Positions 20,832 through 29,319 of a stretch of 48,672 nucleotides of DNA are shown here, piece by piece; position 1 is the first letter of the stretch; each line of letters opens with the position of its first letter. The notes beneath the pieces are model-generated. The model had not been told where the DNA came from and ran no database searches. It saw only the letters and a program-made list of their open reading frames with translations. Position numbers and translations under genes: made by a program. The stretch is from Lentisphaeria bacterium (lineage in GTDB: Bacteria; Verrucomicrobiota; Lentisphaeria; Oligosphaerales; Oligosphaeraceae), in NCBI GenBank assembly GCA_016287975.1, contig JAEEXV010000329.1, forward strand, positions 1-48,672, read 5' to 3'.

Positions 20832-22565
20832 ATGGCGGACTGGCTCGCGAATCTCCGAGGCTTCCTGAAGCGCCACTGGCTGGAGGCGCTGCTCGCCGTC
20901 CTCGTATTCGCGCTCTTCCTCCCCAACGTCACCGCGCCATTCCTGTACAACTGGGACGACGGCGCCTTCATCATCAACAACCAGCGCCTCCGCTTCAGCC
21001 TCCCGAACGTCTGGCTCTATCTCTCCAAGCCCTATCAGAATCTCTATACGCCAAGCGCGATGCTCTCGCTGATGCTCGACCGCACGCTCTTCGGCACCGC
21101 CGCCCCCGCCTACATCGCCTACCACCTCCACAACTATCTCCTCCACGCCGCCGCCGCGCTCTTCCTCATGGCCTGCTGCCGACGCCTCGGCGCCAACCGC
21201 TGGGCCGCCTTCGCAGCCGCCCTCATCTGGGCCGTCCACCCCCAGCGCGTCGAATCCGTCGCCTGGATCGTCGAACGCAAGGACCTCATCTGCGGCGGCG
21301 CCGCCTTCGCATCCCTCTGGTGCTTCCTCAAGAGCCGCCTCCATCCCCGCGCCTTCTGGAAATGGAGCGCCGCCGCCGCCGTCCTCGCCATCGTCTCGAT
21401 CGGCGGCAAACCCGCCTCCATCGCCCTCATCCCCCTCTTCCCCATGCTCGCCGCACTCCTCCATCATCTGCGGCGCCAGCGCATCCGCGACCTCCAACTC
21501 CGCCACCCCGACCTCCTCCCCCTCCACCACGAGCATCTCCTGCGACAGCCATCCCCCTTCAAGGCCGCCCTCCTCCCCACCGCCGCCGCCTTCCTCGCCA
21601 CCCTCGCCTCCTGGCTCATCACCCGCACCGACAACGCTGGCACCCTCGAAAACCGCCTCTACCTCCTCGTCCACAACCTCGGCTGGTATCCCCTCTCCTC
21701 CCTCCTACCCTGGCCTCCCCTCTCCCCCATCTACCCGCCCCTCACTGGCTGGCACCAGGCCATCCCATGGGCCGCCGCCGCCGCCGCCGCCGCCATTCTC
21801 ATCCTCGTCGCCGCCCGCCTCCGCAACCGCTCCTGGCTGCCAGGCCTCGCCGCGCTCCTCCTCGTCGGCACCACCATCTTCCCCATCCTCGGATTCCTCC
21901 GCTACACCGACTTCCCCTACTGCGACCGCTACAACTACCTCGTCGCCGCCGCCATCTGGGGCTCCCTCGCCGTCCTCTTCCGCCCCCCACGAAAACTCGC
22001 CATCGCCGCCGCCGTCATCCTCGGCGGCGCCGCCGCGTTCCGCTCCCTCACCTACCTCGCCGTCTGGGAGGACGACAGCCTCGTCGCCGCCTGGGCCATC
22101 CAGCAGCCACCCCCGCCCAACATCAAGGCCCTCGAGGTCGCCGTCGCCACTGGCTTCGAACACCAGAAGGCAGACCTCCTCCTCGCCGCCGCCGATCTCT
22201 ACGAAAAACACCCCAGCCTCATCCTCGTCACGGGGAAAACCCTCCCCGACCAATACCGCCTCGACACCATCGCCGTCGCCCGGGGGCACGCCGCGTTCCT
22301 CCTCAAAGACTACCCCCGCGCCGAAACCGAATACCGCCCCGTCGCGCACCGCCTCAAGGAGGCCGCCAAAAACACCTTCCCCGTCAAATACGCCGCCGAC
22401 AACGTCTGCCGCGACCTCACCGCCATCGCACTCCTCCGCCAAAATCCCCAGGAGGCCATCCAGTGGCTCGAACTCGAAGCCGAGTTCCTCAAAGGGCGCG
22501 TCAACTCAAAACTCTACCGCCAGAACCAGGAATCGCTCGCCAAACTCAAGGCAGTCGCGCCATGA
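20832..22565 (+). CDS. Multi-pass membrane protein resembling TMTC/O-mannosyltransferase-type GT-C enzymes
   Basis: The 577-residue product has an N-terminal membrane helix, then a periplasmic loop with YNWDDGAFI (an Asp-Asp pair as in GT-C lipid-dependent glycosyltransferases). Conserved TMTC-like segments follow: YHLHNYLLHAAAALF and VHPQRVESVAWIVERKDLICG. Roughly 8-10 further hydrophobic segments run to residue 410. The C-terminal 140 residues are soluble, helical and TPR-like. TMTC proteins are tetratricopeptide glycosyltransferases in eukaryotes with many bacterial homologues of unknown acceptor. Its stop-start spacing with the upstream fusion gene is one base, so both are probably translated from one message. 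Confidence 0.7.
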   Translation: MADWLANLRGFLKRHWLEALLAVLVFALFLPNVTAPFLYNWDDGAFIINNQRLRFSLPNVWLYLSKPYQNLYTPSAMLSLMLDRTLFGTAAPAYIAYHLHNYLLHAAAALFLMACCRRLGANRWAAFAAALIWAVHPQRVESVAWIVERKDLICGGAAFASLWCFLKSRLHPRAFWKWSAAAAVLAIVSIGGKPASIALIPLFPMLAALLHHLRRQRIRDLQLRHPDLLPLHHEHLLRQPSPFKAALLPTAAAFLATLASWLITRTDNAGTLENRLYLLVHNLGWYPLSSLLPWPPLSPIYPPLTGWHQAIPWAAAAAAAAILILVAARLRNRSWLPGLAALLLVGTTIFPILGFLRYTDFPYCDRYNYLVAAAIWGSLAVLFRPPRKLAIAAAVILGGAAAFRSLTYLAVWEDDSLVAAWAIQQPPPPNIKALEVAVATGFEHQKADLLLAAADLYEKHPSLILVTGKTLPDQYRLDTIAVARGHAAFLLKDYPRAETEYRPVAHRLKEAAKNTFPVKYAADNVCRDLTAIALLRQNPQEAIQWLELEAEFLKGRVNSKLYRQNQESLAKLKAVAP

Positions 22566-22570
22566 CCCGC

Positions 22571-22598
22571 TTGCAGAATCACGCCGACATCTTATATT
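22571..22598 (+). promoter_or_regulatory. Promoter of the small basic protein gene
   Basis: TTGCAG (22571-22576) and TATATT (22593-22598) are 16 bases apart, 67 bases upstream of the start codon. The arrangement matches the promoters at 126-153 and 36162-36189. Confidence 0.6.
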
Positions 22599-22665
22599 AT
22601 GGCACTTGACTTGAATCCATTGCCTTTCCATCATAACCTACCATAAACCCTAAGGAAATCCCACT

Positions 22666-22821
22666 ATGTCCGTGCATCCCAGCCTCAAGACCAAGGGCGC
22701 CGTCAGCGAAAAGCGCAATGTCCTCAAACGCTACGAGCGCGTCGACAAGCTCCGCAAGGAAGGCCGTTTCAAGGACGGCGACAAGGCCTGGGGCCTCCCC
22801 AAGACCAAGCCCGAGGACTGA
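22666..22821 (+). CDS. Small basic protein (PVC TIGR04137-like)
   Basis: The 51-residue product begins MSVHPSLKTKGAVSEKRNVL and ends GLPKTKPED. It is strongly basic with no export signal. The order SVHPSL...KG...RNVLKR.ER...L...G......GLPK matches what I recall of the small basic protein of Verrucomicrobia and Chlamydiae (TIGR04137), whose function is unknown; a link to ribosomal RNA or translation has been suggested from gene position in some genomes. AAGGA lies about 10 bases upstream, a promoter is present, and a terminator follows, so it is a single-gene transcript. Confidence 0.85.
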   Translation: MSVHPSLKTKGAVSEKRNVLKRYERVDKLRKEGRFKDGDKAWGLPKTKPED

Positions 22822-22868
22822 TTGTGATTCCAATCGCTTGACTGCGGAAAAAACCGCGTCTCCCCCCT

Positions 22869-22912
22869 GAAAACCGCATGCGCCCTCGACAACTTGGGCC
22901 TGTGCGGTTTTC
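22869..22912 (+). terminator. Intrinsic terminator after the small basic protein gene
   Basis: A stem GAAAACCGCA/TGCGGTTTTC with an inner GCCC/GGGC pair ends in TTTT followed by CGCGTTT. It is located between the small gene and nifU. Confidence 0.75.
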
Positions 22913-22941
22913 GCGTTTCCAGCCTCTGGAGGGCCGCTTCC

Positions 22942-23829
22942 ATGTGGGACTATACCGATAAAGTCAAAGACCATTTCCAGAACCCCCGCAACGTCGGCGT
23001 CATCCCCGATGCCGACGGCATCGGAGAAGTCGGCAACATCATCTGCGGCGACGCGATGAAACTCTCCGTCAAGTTCACCGACGACAAGCAGAAGATCGCC
23101 GACGCCAAGTTCCAGACCTTCGGCTGCGCCTCCGCCATCGCATCCGCCTCCGCCCTCACCGAAATCCTCAAGGGCAAGACCATCGCCGATGCCGCGCGCC
23201 TGACCAACCAGGACATCGCCGACTATCTGGGCTCCCTCCCCGAGGCCAAGATGCACTGCTCCGTCATGGGCATGGAGGCCTTCCAGGCCGCCCTCGCCGA
23301 CGCCCGCAAGAAGCACCCCGAGTACAACCTGCCTGGCGCCCCCGAGGCCGAGGGCGAGGACCGCATCGTCTGCCAGTGCTTCAACGTCTCCGAGCGCAAG
23401 ATCCGCGAGGTCGTGAAGGCCAACCACCTCACCACCGTCGAGCAGGTCACCTTCTACACCAAGGCAGGCGGCGGCTGTGGCCAGTGCAAGGCCGACATCC
23501 AGAAGATCCTCGACGACATCCTCCAGAACGCCCCCGCCCAGAGCGCGCCTTCCCCCGTCGCCGAGGCCATCAAGCAGAACGCAGGCCCCCTCACCGCCTT
23601 CCAGAAGATGCGCCTCATCGCCGAGGTCTTCGACACCGTCATCCGTCCTGGCCTCCAGGCCGACGGCGGCGACGCCGAACTCCTCGATGTCGACGGCGAC
23701 CGCGTCCAGATCCGCTTCCACGGCAAATGCGCCCACTGCGCCATCGCCGACAAGACCATCGAACACTGGATCGAGGCCAAGCTCCGCGAGCGCGTCTCCC
23801 CCGCCATCACCGTCACCGCCGCCAAATAA
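22942..23829 (+). CDS. nifU: NifU-type iron-sulfur cluster scaffold protein
   Basis: The 295-residue product has the three NifU parts in order. An IscU-like domain (about 1-125) carries conserved Cys in IICGDAM, FGCASAI and MHCSVMG. A BFD-like [2Fe-2S] domain (about 140-195) has CQCFNV and GGGCGQC. A C-terminal Nfu domain (about 215-295) has CAHC. It assembles Fe-S clusters with sulfur from the adjacent cysteine desulfurase and delivers them to apoproteins. The start at 22942 precedes the conserved YTDKVKDHFQNPRN and has TGGAGG upstream; an earlier in-frame ATG at 22894 falls in the preceding terminator. No nitrogenase genes are nearby, so it is likely a housekeeping Fe-S system. Confidence 0.95.
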   Translation: MWDYTDKVKDHFQNPRNVGVIPDADGIGEVGNIICGDAMKLSVKFTDDKQKIADAKFQTFGCASAIASASALTEILKGKTIADAARLTNQDIADYLGSLPEAKMHCSVMGMEAFQAALADARKKHPEYNLPGAPEAEGEDRIVCQCFNVSERKIREVVKANHLTTVEQVTFYTKAGGGCGQCKADIQKILDDILQNAPAQSAPSPVAEAIKQNAGPLTAFQKMRLIAEVFDTVIRPGLQADGGDAELLDVDGDRVQIRFHGKCAHCAIADKTIEHWIEAKLRERVSPAITVTAAK

Positions 23830-23844
23830 CCTCCGCCCCGCATC

Positions 23845-23865
23845 GCCCTGCGCCAGGGCTTTTTT
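23845..23865 (+). terminator. Intrinsic terminator between nifU and nifS
   Basis: GCCCTG-CGC-CAGGGC followed by six T residues, 15 bases after the nifU stop. It suggests partial termination between the two partner genes. Confidence 0.75.
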
Positions 23866-23880
23866 CCCGACTCGTCCTGT

Positions 23881-23900
23881 GCCAGGCCAAATGGCCTGGC
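23881..23900. repeat. Dispersed palindrome, reverse orientation
   Basis: GCCAGGCCA and TGGCCTGGC flank two A bases. Read on the reverse strand the stem is followed by a CACAGGACG-like tail. It belongs to the dispersed palindrome family seen at 29280, 34329, 34367, 42458 and 42518. Confidence 0.7.
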
Positions 23901-23929
23901 AATCGTGGCCAGCCCCATTTCCTCCCGCC

Positions 23930-25105
23930 ATGTCTTCCGACCATATCTATCTGGACAACAATGCGACCACCGCCATCGCGGCGGAGGTCTTCGAGGCGAT
24001 GCGGCCGTTCCTGACCGCCGAATACGCGAACCCCTCCAGCGTCTATCCCTTCGCGGGCCCCGCGGCCGCCGCCGTTCGGCGCGGCCGTGAGCAACTCGCC
24101 GCGCTGCTGGGCGCCGATCCTGAGGAGATCATCTTCACCAGCTGCGGCAGCGAATCCGACAACGCCGCCCTCCGCTCCGCCGTCGCCACCCAGGGCCGCC
24201 GCCGCATCCTCACCACCGCCGTCGAGCACCCCGCCATCCTCAACACCTGCCGCTCCCTTGTCGAATACGCAGGCGTGCATGTGGATTACCTGAGCGTCGA
24301 CCGCTTCGGCCGCATCGACCTCGACGAGGCCAGGGCCCTTATCACCGACGACACCGCCATTGTCAGCGTCATGTTCGCCAACAACGAAATCGGCAACATC
24401 TACCCCGTCGCCGAACTCGCCCGCCTCGCCCACGCCAAGGGCGCCCTCTTCCACACCGACGCCGTCCAGGCCATCGGCAAGATCCCCATCGACCTCCACG
24501 GCACCCTCGCCGACGTCGACTTCCTCTCCCTGTCGGGGCACAAGTTCCACGCCCCCAAGGGCATCGGCGCGCTCTTCCGCCGCAAGTTCACCCCCTTCGC
24601 CCCCTATCTCACTGGCGGACACCAGGAGCACGGGCAGCGCGCAGGCACCGAAAACGTCGCCTCCATCGCCGCCATGGGCAAGGCCGCCGAACTCGCCGCC
24701 GCCCACGTCGACGAGGAGAACACCCGCGTCAAGGCCCTCCGCGACCGCCTCCAGAAGGGCATCGTCGAGACCTGCCCCGACGCCATCGTCAACGGCGATC
24801 CCGACCACCGCCTCCCCAACACCCTCAACGTTTGCTTCAAGTACATCGAGGGCGAATCCATCCTCCTGCGCCTCTGGGACCTGGCGAAAATCTGCGCCTC
24901 CTCTGGCTCCGCCTGCACCACTGGCTCCCTCGAACCATCCCACGTGCTGCGCGCCCTCGGCCTCGACTTCCAGGCCCTCCACGGCTCCGTCCGCTTCAGC
25001 CTCTCGCGCTACAACACCGACGCCGACATCGACACCGCCCTCGCCGTCATGCCTGGCATCATCCGCAATCTCCGCGACCTCTCCCCCTTCGGCCGCGACA
25101 ACTGA
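23930..25105 (+). CDS. nifS: Cysteine desulfurase (NifS/IscS family)
   Basis: NifS takes sulfur from cysteine with pyridoxal phosphate and passes it to NifU. The 391-residue product shows YLDNNATT at the N terminus, the PLP-contacting FTSCGSESDNAAL and HTDAVQA, the Schiff-base Lys in SLSGHKFHAPKG near 206, and the active-site Cys in ASSGSACTTG near 328. The start precedes the conserved IYLDNNATT. The frame is open further upstream inside nifU, but the ATG at 23930 gives the normal family length. Confidence 0.95.
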   Translation: MSSDHIYLDNNATTAIAAEVFEAMRPFLTAEYANPSSVYPFAGPAAAAVRRGREQLAALLGADPEEIIFTSCGSESDNAALRSAVATQGRRRILTTAVEHPAILNTCRSLVEYAGVHVDYLSVDRFGRIDLDEARALITDDTAIVSVMFANNEIGNIYPVAELARLAHAKGALFHTDAVQAIGKIPIDLHGTLADVDFLSLSGHKFHAPKGIGALFRRKFTPFAPYLTGGHQEHGQRAGTENVASIAAMGKAAELAAAHVDEENTRVKALRDRLQKGIVETCPDAIVNGDPDHRLPNTLNVCFKYIEGESILLRLWDLAKICASSGSACTTGSLEPSHVLRALGLDFQALHGSVRFSLSRYNTDADIDTALAVMPGIIRNLRDLSPFGRDN

Positions 25106-25149
25106 CCGAGCCGCCCCGCACCAGGCCCTGGCCCCTGTCATCTCATCGC

Positions 25150-25171
25150 GCAGGCGGGCAAGCCCGCCTGC
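25150..25171. repeat. Palindrome with short loop (GCAGGCGGGC stem)
   Basis: GCAGGCGGGC-AA-GCCCGCCTGC followed by ACACGAT. It has the same stem-AA-stem-CACACG plan as the three reversed copies inside the 81-bp repeat at the window end. Confidence 0.75.
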
Positions 25172-25187
25172 ACACGATATCCCATCA

Positions 25188-25239
25188 CCGTCCCTGCCGT
25201 CCCTGCCGTCCCTGCCGTCCCTCCCGTCCCAGTTGTCCC
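25188..25239. repeat. 9-bp tandem array reaching the prmA start codon
   Basis: Six units based on CCGTCCCTG, the last two diverged to CCGTCCCAG and TTGTCCC, run directly into the ATG of prmA. There is no Shine-Dalgarno sequence between array and start. Confidence 0.85.
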
Positions 25240-26127
25240 ATGGCCACCGCCCACGCAGTCGAACTCCGCAGCGCCCTGGAAGACACCGCGTCCCTGGGCG
25301 AGCTATTGGAGGCGCTCGACTTCCCGCCTGGCGCCGTCAGCAGCTTCGAGGACTACGAACACGGCGTGGGCATCACCTATATCCTCTGCGACACCCCCGC
25401 CGAGCAGCGCGCCGCCGCCGCGCGCGTGCGGTCGATGCTGCCGCTCTGGGCGCCGCTGCTGACCGCGTCGCTCCGAGGCATCGCCGAGCGCGACATCGAG
25501 CGCGCCGAGTGGTCCGAAAGCTGGAAGCGCTATTTCCACGCCTTCCGCGCCTCCAGGCGCATCGTCGTCGCCCCCGCCTGGGAGAATCCACCCGAAACCG
25601 CCCCCGACGAAATCCTCCTCGCCATCGACCCAGGCATGAGCTTCGGCACCGGCTCCCACGCCACCACCATGGGCTGCCTGCAGTTCCTCGACGAATTCGC
25701 CGAAACCCATCCCAGGGCCTCCCTGGTCGACGCAGGCTGCGGCACCGCCATCCTCGCCCTTGCCGCCCACCGCCTTGGCTACGCCCCCGTCTTCGCCTTC
25801 GACTATGACGCCGCCGCCGTCGAGAACGCCCGCGCCAACCTCGCCCGCGCCGATGTCCGCGACATCAGCCTTGTCCAGGCCGACGTCCACACCGTGCAGC
25901 CCCCCTTCCGCGCCGACCTCGTCGCCGCGAACCTCCTTGCCCATATCCTGATGGAGGCACGCGAACACCTCGTCACCCTCCCCCGACCTGGCGGAATGCT
26001 CCTCCTCTCAGGCATCCTCGACGAACAATATCCCCCGCTCCGCGACGCCTTCGCCGCACTCGGCTGCCGCGAAATCGCGCCCCGCCCCATCGACGGCTGG
26101 ACCACCGCCCTCCTCCAGGTCCCCTAA
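25240..26127 (+). CDS. prmA: Ribosomal protein L11 methyltransferase
   Basis: PrmA trimethylates lysines and the N terminus of ribosomal protein L11. The 295-residue product has the small N-terminal substrate-binding domain (about 1-85). The linker holds AWENPPETAPDEILLAIDPGM, and the Rossmann-type methyltransferase core has FGTGSHATT near 145, VDAGCGTAILALAA for SAM near 168, and a VAANLLAHI motif near 230 in place of the usual NxL. The start at 25240 agrees with family length although the frame stays open upstream in nifS. Its stop overlaps the stop of the convergent ribokinase gene by four bases. Confidence 0.93.
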   Translation: MATAHAVELRSALEDTASLGELLEALDFPPGAVSSFEDYEHGVGITYILCDTPAEQRAAAARVRSMLPLWAPLLTASLRGIAERDIERAEWSESWKRYFHAFRASRRIVVAPAWENPPETAPDEILLAIDPGMSFGTGSHATTMGCLQFLDEFAETHPRASLVDAGCGTAILALAAHRLGYAPVFAFDYDAAAVENARANLARADVRDISLVQADVHTVQPPFRADLVAANLLAHILMEAREHLVTLPRPGGMLLLSGILDEQYPPLRDAFAALGCREIAPRPIDGWTTALLQVP

Positions 26128-27005
26128 CCCACGCTCGCCAAGTCTGGAATGGATTCCGCCGCCCCAGGACGCGACACCGTGATCGCGGCGGCCCTGGCGG
26201 CCAGGCGCATCGCCGACGCGACATCCTCGCCGCGCAGACGCGCCCCCAGGAAGAAGCCGCAGAAGGCATCGCCCGCGCTCGTAGTGTCCACGGCCCGCAC
26301 GGGGACGGACGGCGTGAACAGCCGATCCTCCCCTTGGACATGCAGCGCCCCCTCCTTGCCCAGCGTCAGCACGATCTCCAGGGACGGCCAGCGCCGCGCC
26401 AGCGCGTCGGCCACCTCGTGCGACGCCGCGCCGACTGGAAGACCAGCCAGCTGCGCCCCCTCGATCTCGTTCACAAACAGCAGCGACACCAGATCCAGCG
26501 GATATTCGCGCACCTCAGGCCCGCACGGCGCGGGATTGATCGCCACTGGCAGTCCCCGCCGCGCGGCGGCCTCGATCAAATACGGCACATCGTTGACTTC
26601 GTTCTGCAGCACGAGCCACGTGCCCTCCGCCTGCCGCGCCAGCGCCGCGTCCATCTCCACACGCGTGATTGCCCGATTCGCGCCAGGGTAGAGCAGAATG
26701 TCGTTCTGGCCGTCTGGCGTCACCTGGATGATCGCATGGCCAGTCGGGGTCTCCCCGACCAGCACATCCGCCACGCCGACGCCCGCGGACGCCAGGGTCT
26801 CCCGCAGGAACAGCCCGTCCGCGCCGATCTTGCCTGCATGGCTGACGGCCAGCCCCGCCCGCGCCATCGCGATCGACTGGTTCAGCCCCTTGCCGCCAGC
26901 ATTGCGCCGATACCCCGTGCTCGCCAGCGTCTCGCCTGGCTGCACAAAGTGCGGCACCTGGTACACATGGTCGATGTTCAACGATCCGAAGTTCAGGACT
27001 TTCAT
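26124..27005 (-). CDS. PfkB-family sugar kinase (ribokinase-like)
   Basis: The 293-residue product has the first PfkB signature (GGKGLNQSIAMARAG near residue 38) and the second signature DTTSAGDAFCGFF near 243, where the Asp is the catalytic base. The N terminus VLNFGSLNIDHVYQVPHFVQPGET is typical of ribokinase. It phosphorylates a sugar, most likely ribose, in the cytoplasm. No ribose transporter or regulator is adjacent. The start at 27005 is the first Met before the conserved strand. Confidence 0.85.
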   Translation of the reverse strand: MKVLNFGSLNIDHVYQVPHFVQPGETLASTGYRRNAGGKGLNQSIAMARAGLAVSHAGKIGADGLFLRETLASAGVGVADVLVGETPTGHAIIQVTPDGQNDILLYPGANRAITRVEMDAALARQAEGTWLVLQNEVNDVPYLIEAAARRGLPVAINPAPCGPEVREYPLDLVSLLFVNEIEGAQLAGLPVGAASHEVADALARRWPSLEIVLTLGKEGALHVQGEDRLFTPSVPVRAVDTTSAGDAFCGFFLGARLRGEDVASAMRLAARAAAITVSRPGAAESIPDLASVG

Positions 27006-27110
27006 TGCCTTTTTCCTTCCTCTTTCGCGGTTCCTGGCGTTAATTTAGCCGCCCGACCGAACCTCGCCCGACTCGGGAGCCTGACGGGAAAACGCGCATT
27101 TGGTTGCGGC

Positions 27111-27139
27111 ATGACGCCCTTGCCAACCGTCATTATATT
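27111..27139 (+). promoter_or_regulatory. Promoter of the GH36 gene
   Basis: TATATT (27134-27139) is preceded by ATGACG (27111-27116) with a 17-base spacer. The -10 box and flanks (ATTATATTAGC) closely match those before nagB and the small basic protein. Confidence 0.5.
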
Positions 27140-27223
27140 AGCGAAAAGTCTCTTCGTCCCCGCGCCAGCCCGATTTCAGGCTTTGGCGCCGCGCGCCTCC
27201 ACCCATCCACCACCCCATCCACC

Positions 27224-29266
27224 ATGCGCTACCAGCTTCCCTTCGGCACTGCCTTCGACTACGACGAAACGACCCAGACCCTGACCCTCGCCGCGCTCGG
27301 CGGCCTCACCTGCGGCCACAACGGCCTTGAAGACGACTACACCTGCTCTGGCCTCGCCGTGCTGGGCGTGGACGCCCGCCGCCTCGAAGGCGCCAAGCTC
27401 AAATACCAGTGCCGCCAGCCCTCCGAGGAGGAATTCGCCTTCACCGCCGTCGACGAGGAGGGCACCGTCCGCCTCGAATGCCGCTGGCGCTTCGAACGCC
27501 CGTACGGCATCATCTCCTGCCAGGCCACCATCGTCAACACCGCCGACCGCCCCCAGACCCTGCGCCGCGCCTTCCCGCGCTGGTGCTTCAGCCCTGGCGA
27601 CTATGAAGTCCATTGGCAGATGAGCCGCTGGAGCGCGGAGAACCAGGCGCAGTGCCAGCCCCTGCGCGGGGCCGACCTCCATCTCCATGCCCGCGACGCG
27701 CGCTCCTCCATCGGCGCCACCCCGTACTGCCTTCTGCGGGACCGCGAGAACGGCGCCGCCATCGCCTTCCACGTGCTGCCCCGAGGCAACTGGTCGATCC
27801 ACATCCACTCCTCCATCATCAGCAACGAGGCGCCCGCACCCATCGTCGAGGCAGGCCTTTCCGACACCGACCTCTCCTGGGAACTCGCACCTGGGCAGAG
27901 CGTGGAACTCCCCGAAGTGCTCCTGGAGACGCTGCCTGCTGGCGACCTTCTCCGCCAGGGCCTCGCCATCCAGCGCTACATGCGCGACCGCCGACTGCCC
28001 GCCACCCTGAACCGCCCCCCCGTCGTCTACAACGGCTGGCTCTACCGCTTCGCCAAGTTCACCCACGCCCAGCTCTCCCGACAGCTCCAGGCCGCCCGCG
28101 AAGTCGGCTGCGAGGTCTTCATCGTCGATTTCGGGTGGTTCGGCGCCGCCGACGGCGCCTGGGGCACGGTCGGCGACTGGCGCGAGGCCCCGGGCGAGCC
28201 CTTCCACGGCAACATGGGCGCCTTCGCCGACGAGGTGCGCGCCGCGGACCTCAAGTTCGGCTTCTGGATCGAGCCCGAACGCTGGGGCGACGGCATCCCC
28301 GTCCGTGCGGAGCACCCCGAGTGGTTCCCGCCCCATTCCAAGCGCATCGACCTCACCCAGCCTGCCGCCGCCGAGCATTTCCACCAGGTCATCGCCGACA
28401 ACGTCCGCCGATTCGGCGCCGAGTACGTGAAAATCGACTTCAACCTCAGCGTCGGCCACGACGATTCGGGCACCGAACTCTACCGCTACTGCTCCGAACT
28501 CCAGCACCAGATGCAGCGCCTCCGCGAGGAGTTCCCCTCGCTCGTCATCGAGAACTGCGGCTCTGGCGCCCTCCGCTGCGACCTGGCCACCACCCTCCTC
28601 TACGACCTCCACTTCGTCAGCGACAACGCCAACCCCTTCGAAACCCTCCGCATCCGCCAGGGCGCCTTCCGACGCCTCCTCCCTGGACGCATCCTCAACT
28701 GGATGGTCATGCAGCCCGAACCCGAACGCCGCACCCCCATCAGCCCAGGCGACAAGGTCCTCGCCTGCGCCGCCGCCACCTGGGACGAGGCCGCCCTCTT
28801 CCCGCTCGACTACGTCCTCATCTCGGGCCTCCTCGGCGTCCCTGGATTCTCTGGCGAACTCGCCGACTTCCCGCCGAAGACGCTCGCCCGCTTCGCCGAA
28901 ATCGTCGCCTTCTACAAGGAGCACCGCGACTTCTTCGTCCGCTCCCAGGTCGTGCCCCTGACGCCCGACGACGTCCCCCTGACCGACTACGAGGCCCTCT
29001 TCGCCTTCCAGATGCAGAGCGACGCCGCTCCCGACACCCTCCTCTTCGCATTCACCAACGGCTTCACCCGCAAGGCCAGACGCGCCTTCCGCCTCCTCGA
29101 CCTCGAACCCGACCGCCCATACCGCGTCCAGCAACTCTTCACCCCTGACGCCCCCGAGACCCGCCTCGACGGACGGCAGCTTATGCAATACGGCCTCGTC
29201 GTCCAGTTCCCCGAAAGCCAGCATCTGCGCCACGCCGCCGCCCTCTACCGCATCCGCCCTGAATGA
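27224..29266 (+). CDS. GH36-family alpha-galactosidase
   Basis: The 680-residue product matches GH36: the N-terminal beta-supersandwich (about 1-260), then a TIM barrel with EVFIVDFGWFG near 299 and FGFWIEPERWGDG near 345. The nucleophile Asp is in VKIDFN near 403 and the acid/base Asp in SDNANP near 466, with NCGSGALRCDL between them. It hydrolyses terminal alpha-galactosyl groups (or alpha-GalNAc in some members). No signal peptide is present, so it would act on imported oligosaccharides. The start at 27224 avoids translating through the promoter; an upstream in-frame ATG at 27104 lies before the -10 box. Confidence 0.9.
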   Translation: MRYQLPFGTAFDYDETTQTLTLAALGGLTCGHNGLEDDYTCSGLAVLGVDARRLEGAKLKYQCRQPSEEEFAFTAVDEEGTVRLECRWRFERPYGIISCQATIVNTADRPQTLRRAFPRWCFSPGDYEVHWQMSRWSAENQAQCQPLRGADLHLHARDARSSIGATPYCLLRDRENGAAIAFHVLPRGNWSIHIHSSIISNEAPAPIVEAGLSDTDLSWELAPGQSVELPEVLLETLPAGDLLRQGLAIQRYMRDRRLPATLNRPPVVYNGWLYRFAKFTHAQLSRQLQAAREVGCEVFIVDFGWFGAADGAWGTVGDWREAPGEPFHGNMGAFADEVRAADLKFGFWIEPERWGDGIPVRAEHPEWFPPHSKRIDLTQPAAAEHFHQVIADNVRRFGAEYVKIDFNLSVGHDDSGTELYRYCSELQHQMQRLREEFPSLVIENCGSGALRCDLATTLLYDLHFVSDNANPFETLRIRQGAFRRLLPGRILNWMVMQPEPERRTPISPGDKVLACAAATWDEAALFPLDYVLISGLLGVPGFSGELADFPPKTLARFAEIVAFYKEHRDFFVRSQVVPLTPDDVPLTDYEALFAFQMQSDAAPDTLLFAFTNGFTRKARRAFRLLDLEPDRPYRVQQLFTPDAPETRLDGRQLMQYGLVVQFPESQHLRHAAALYRIRPE

Positions 29267-29279
29267 CACGCGCCAGTCC

Positions 29280-29310
29280 CCGGCCCCAAAATGGGCCGGC
29301 ACAGAACGCT
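29280..29310. repeat. Dispersed palindrome with CACAGAACG tail
   Basis: CCGGCCC/GGGCCGG flank the loop CAAAAT and are followed by CACAGAACGCT. Almost identical elements lie at 42458 and 42518, where the loop is AGAA. Confidence 0.8.
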
Positions 29311-29319
29311 TGTTTTTGA

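Noticed and set aside
17402..20980. A 1192-residue reverse frame opposite greA and the heptose/nitroreductase gene
   Set aside because: Its product is a low-complexity Gly/Glu/Val/Asp-rich shadow, whereas the plus-strand genes have clear conserved motifs.
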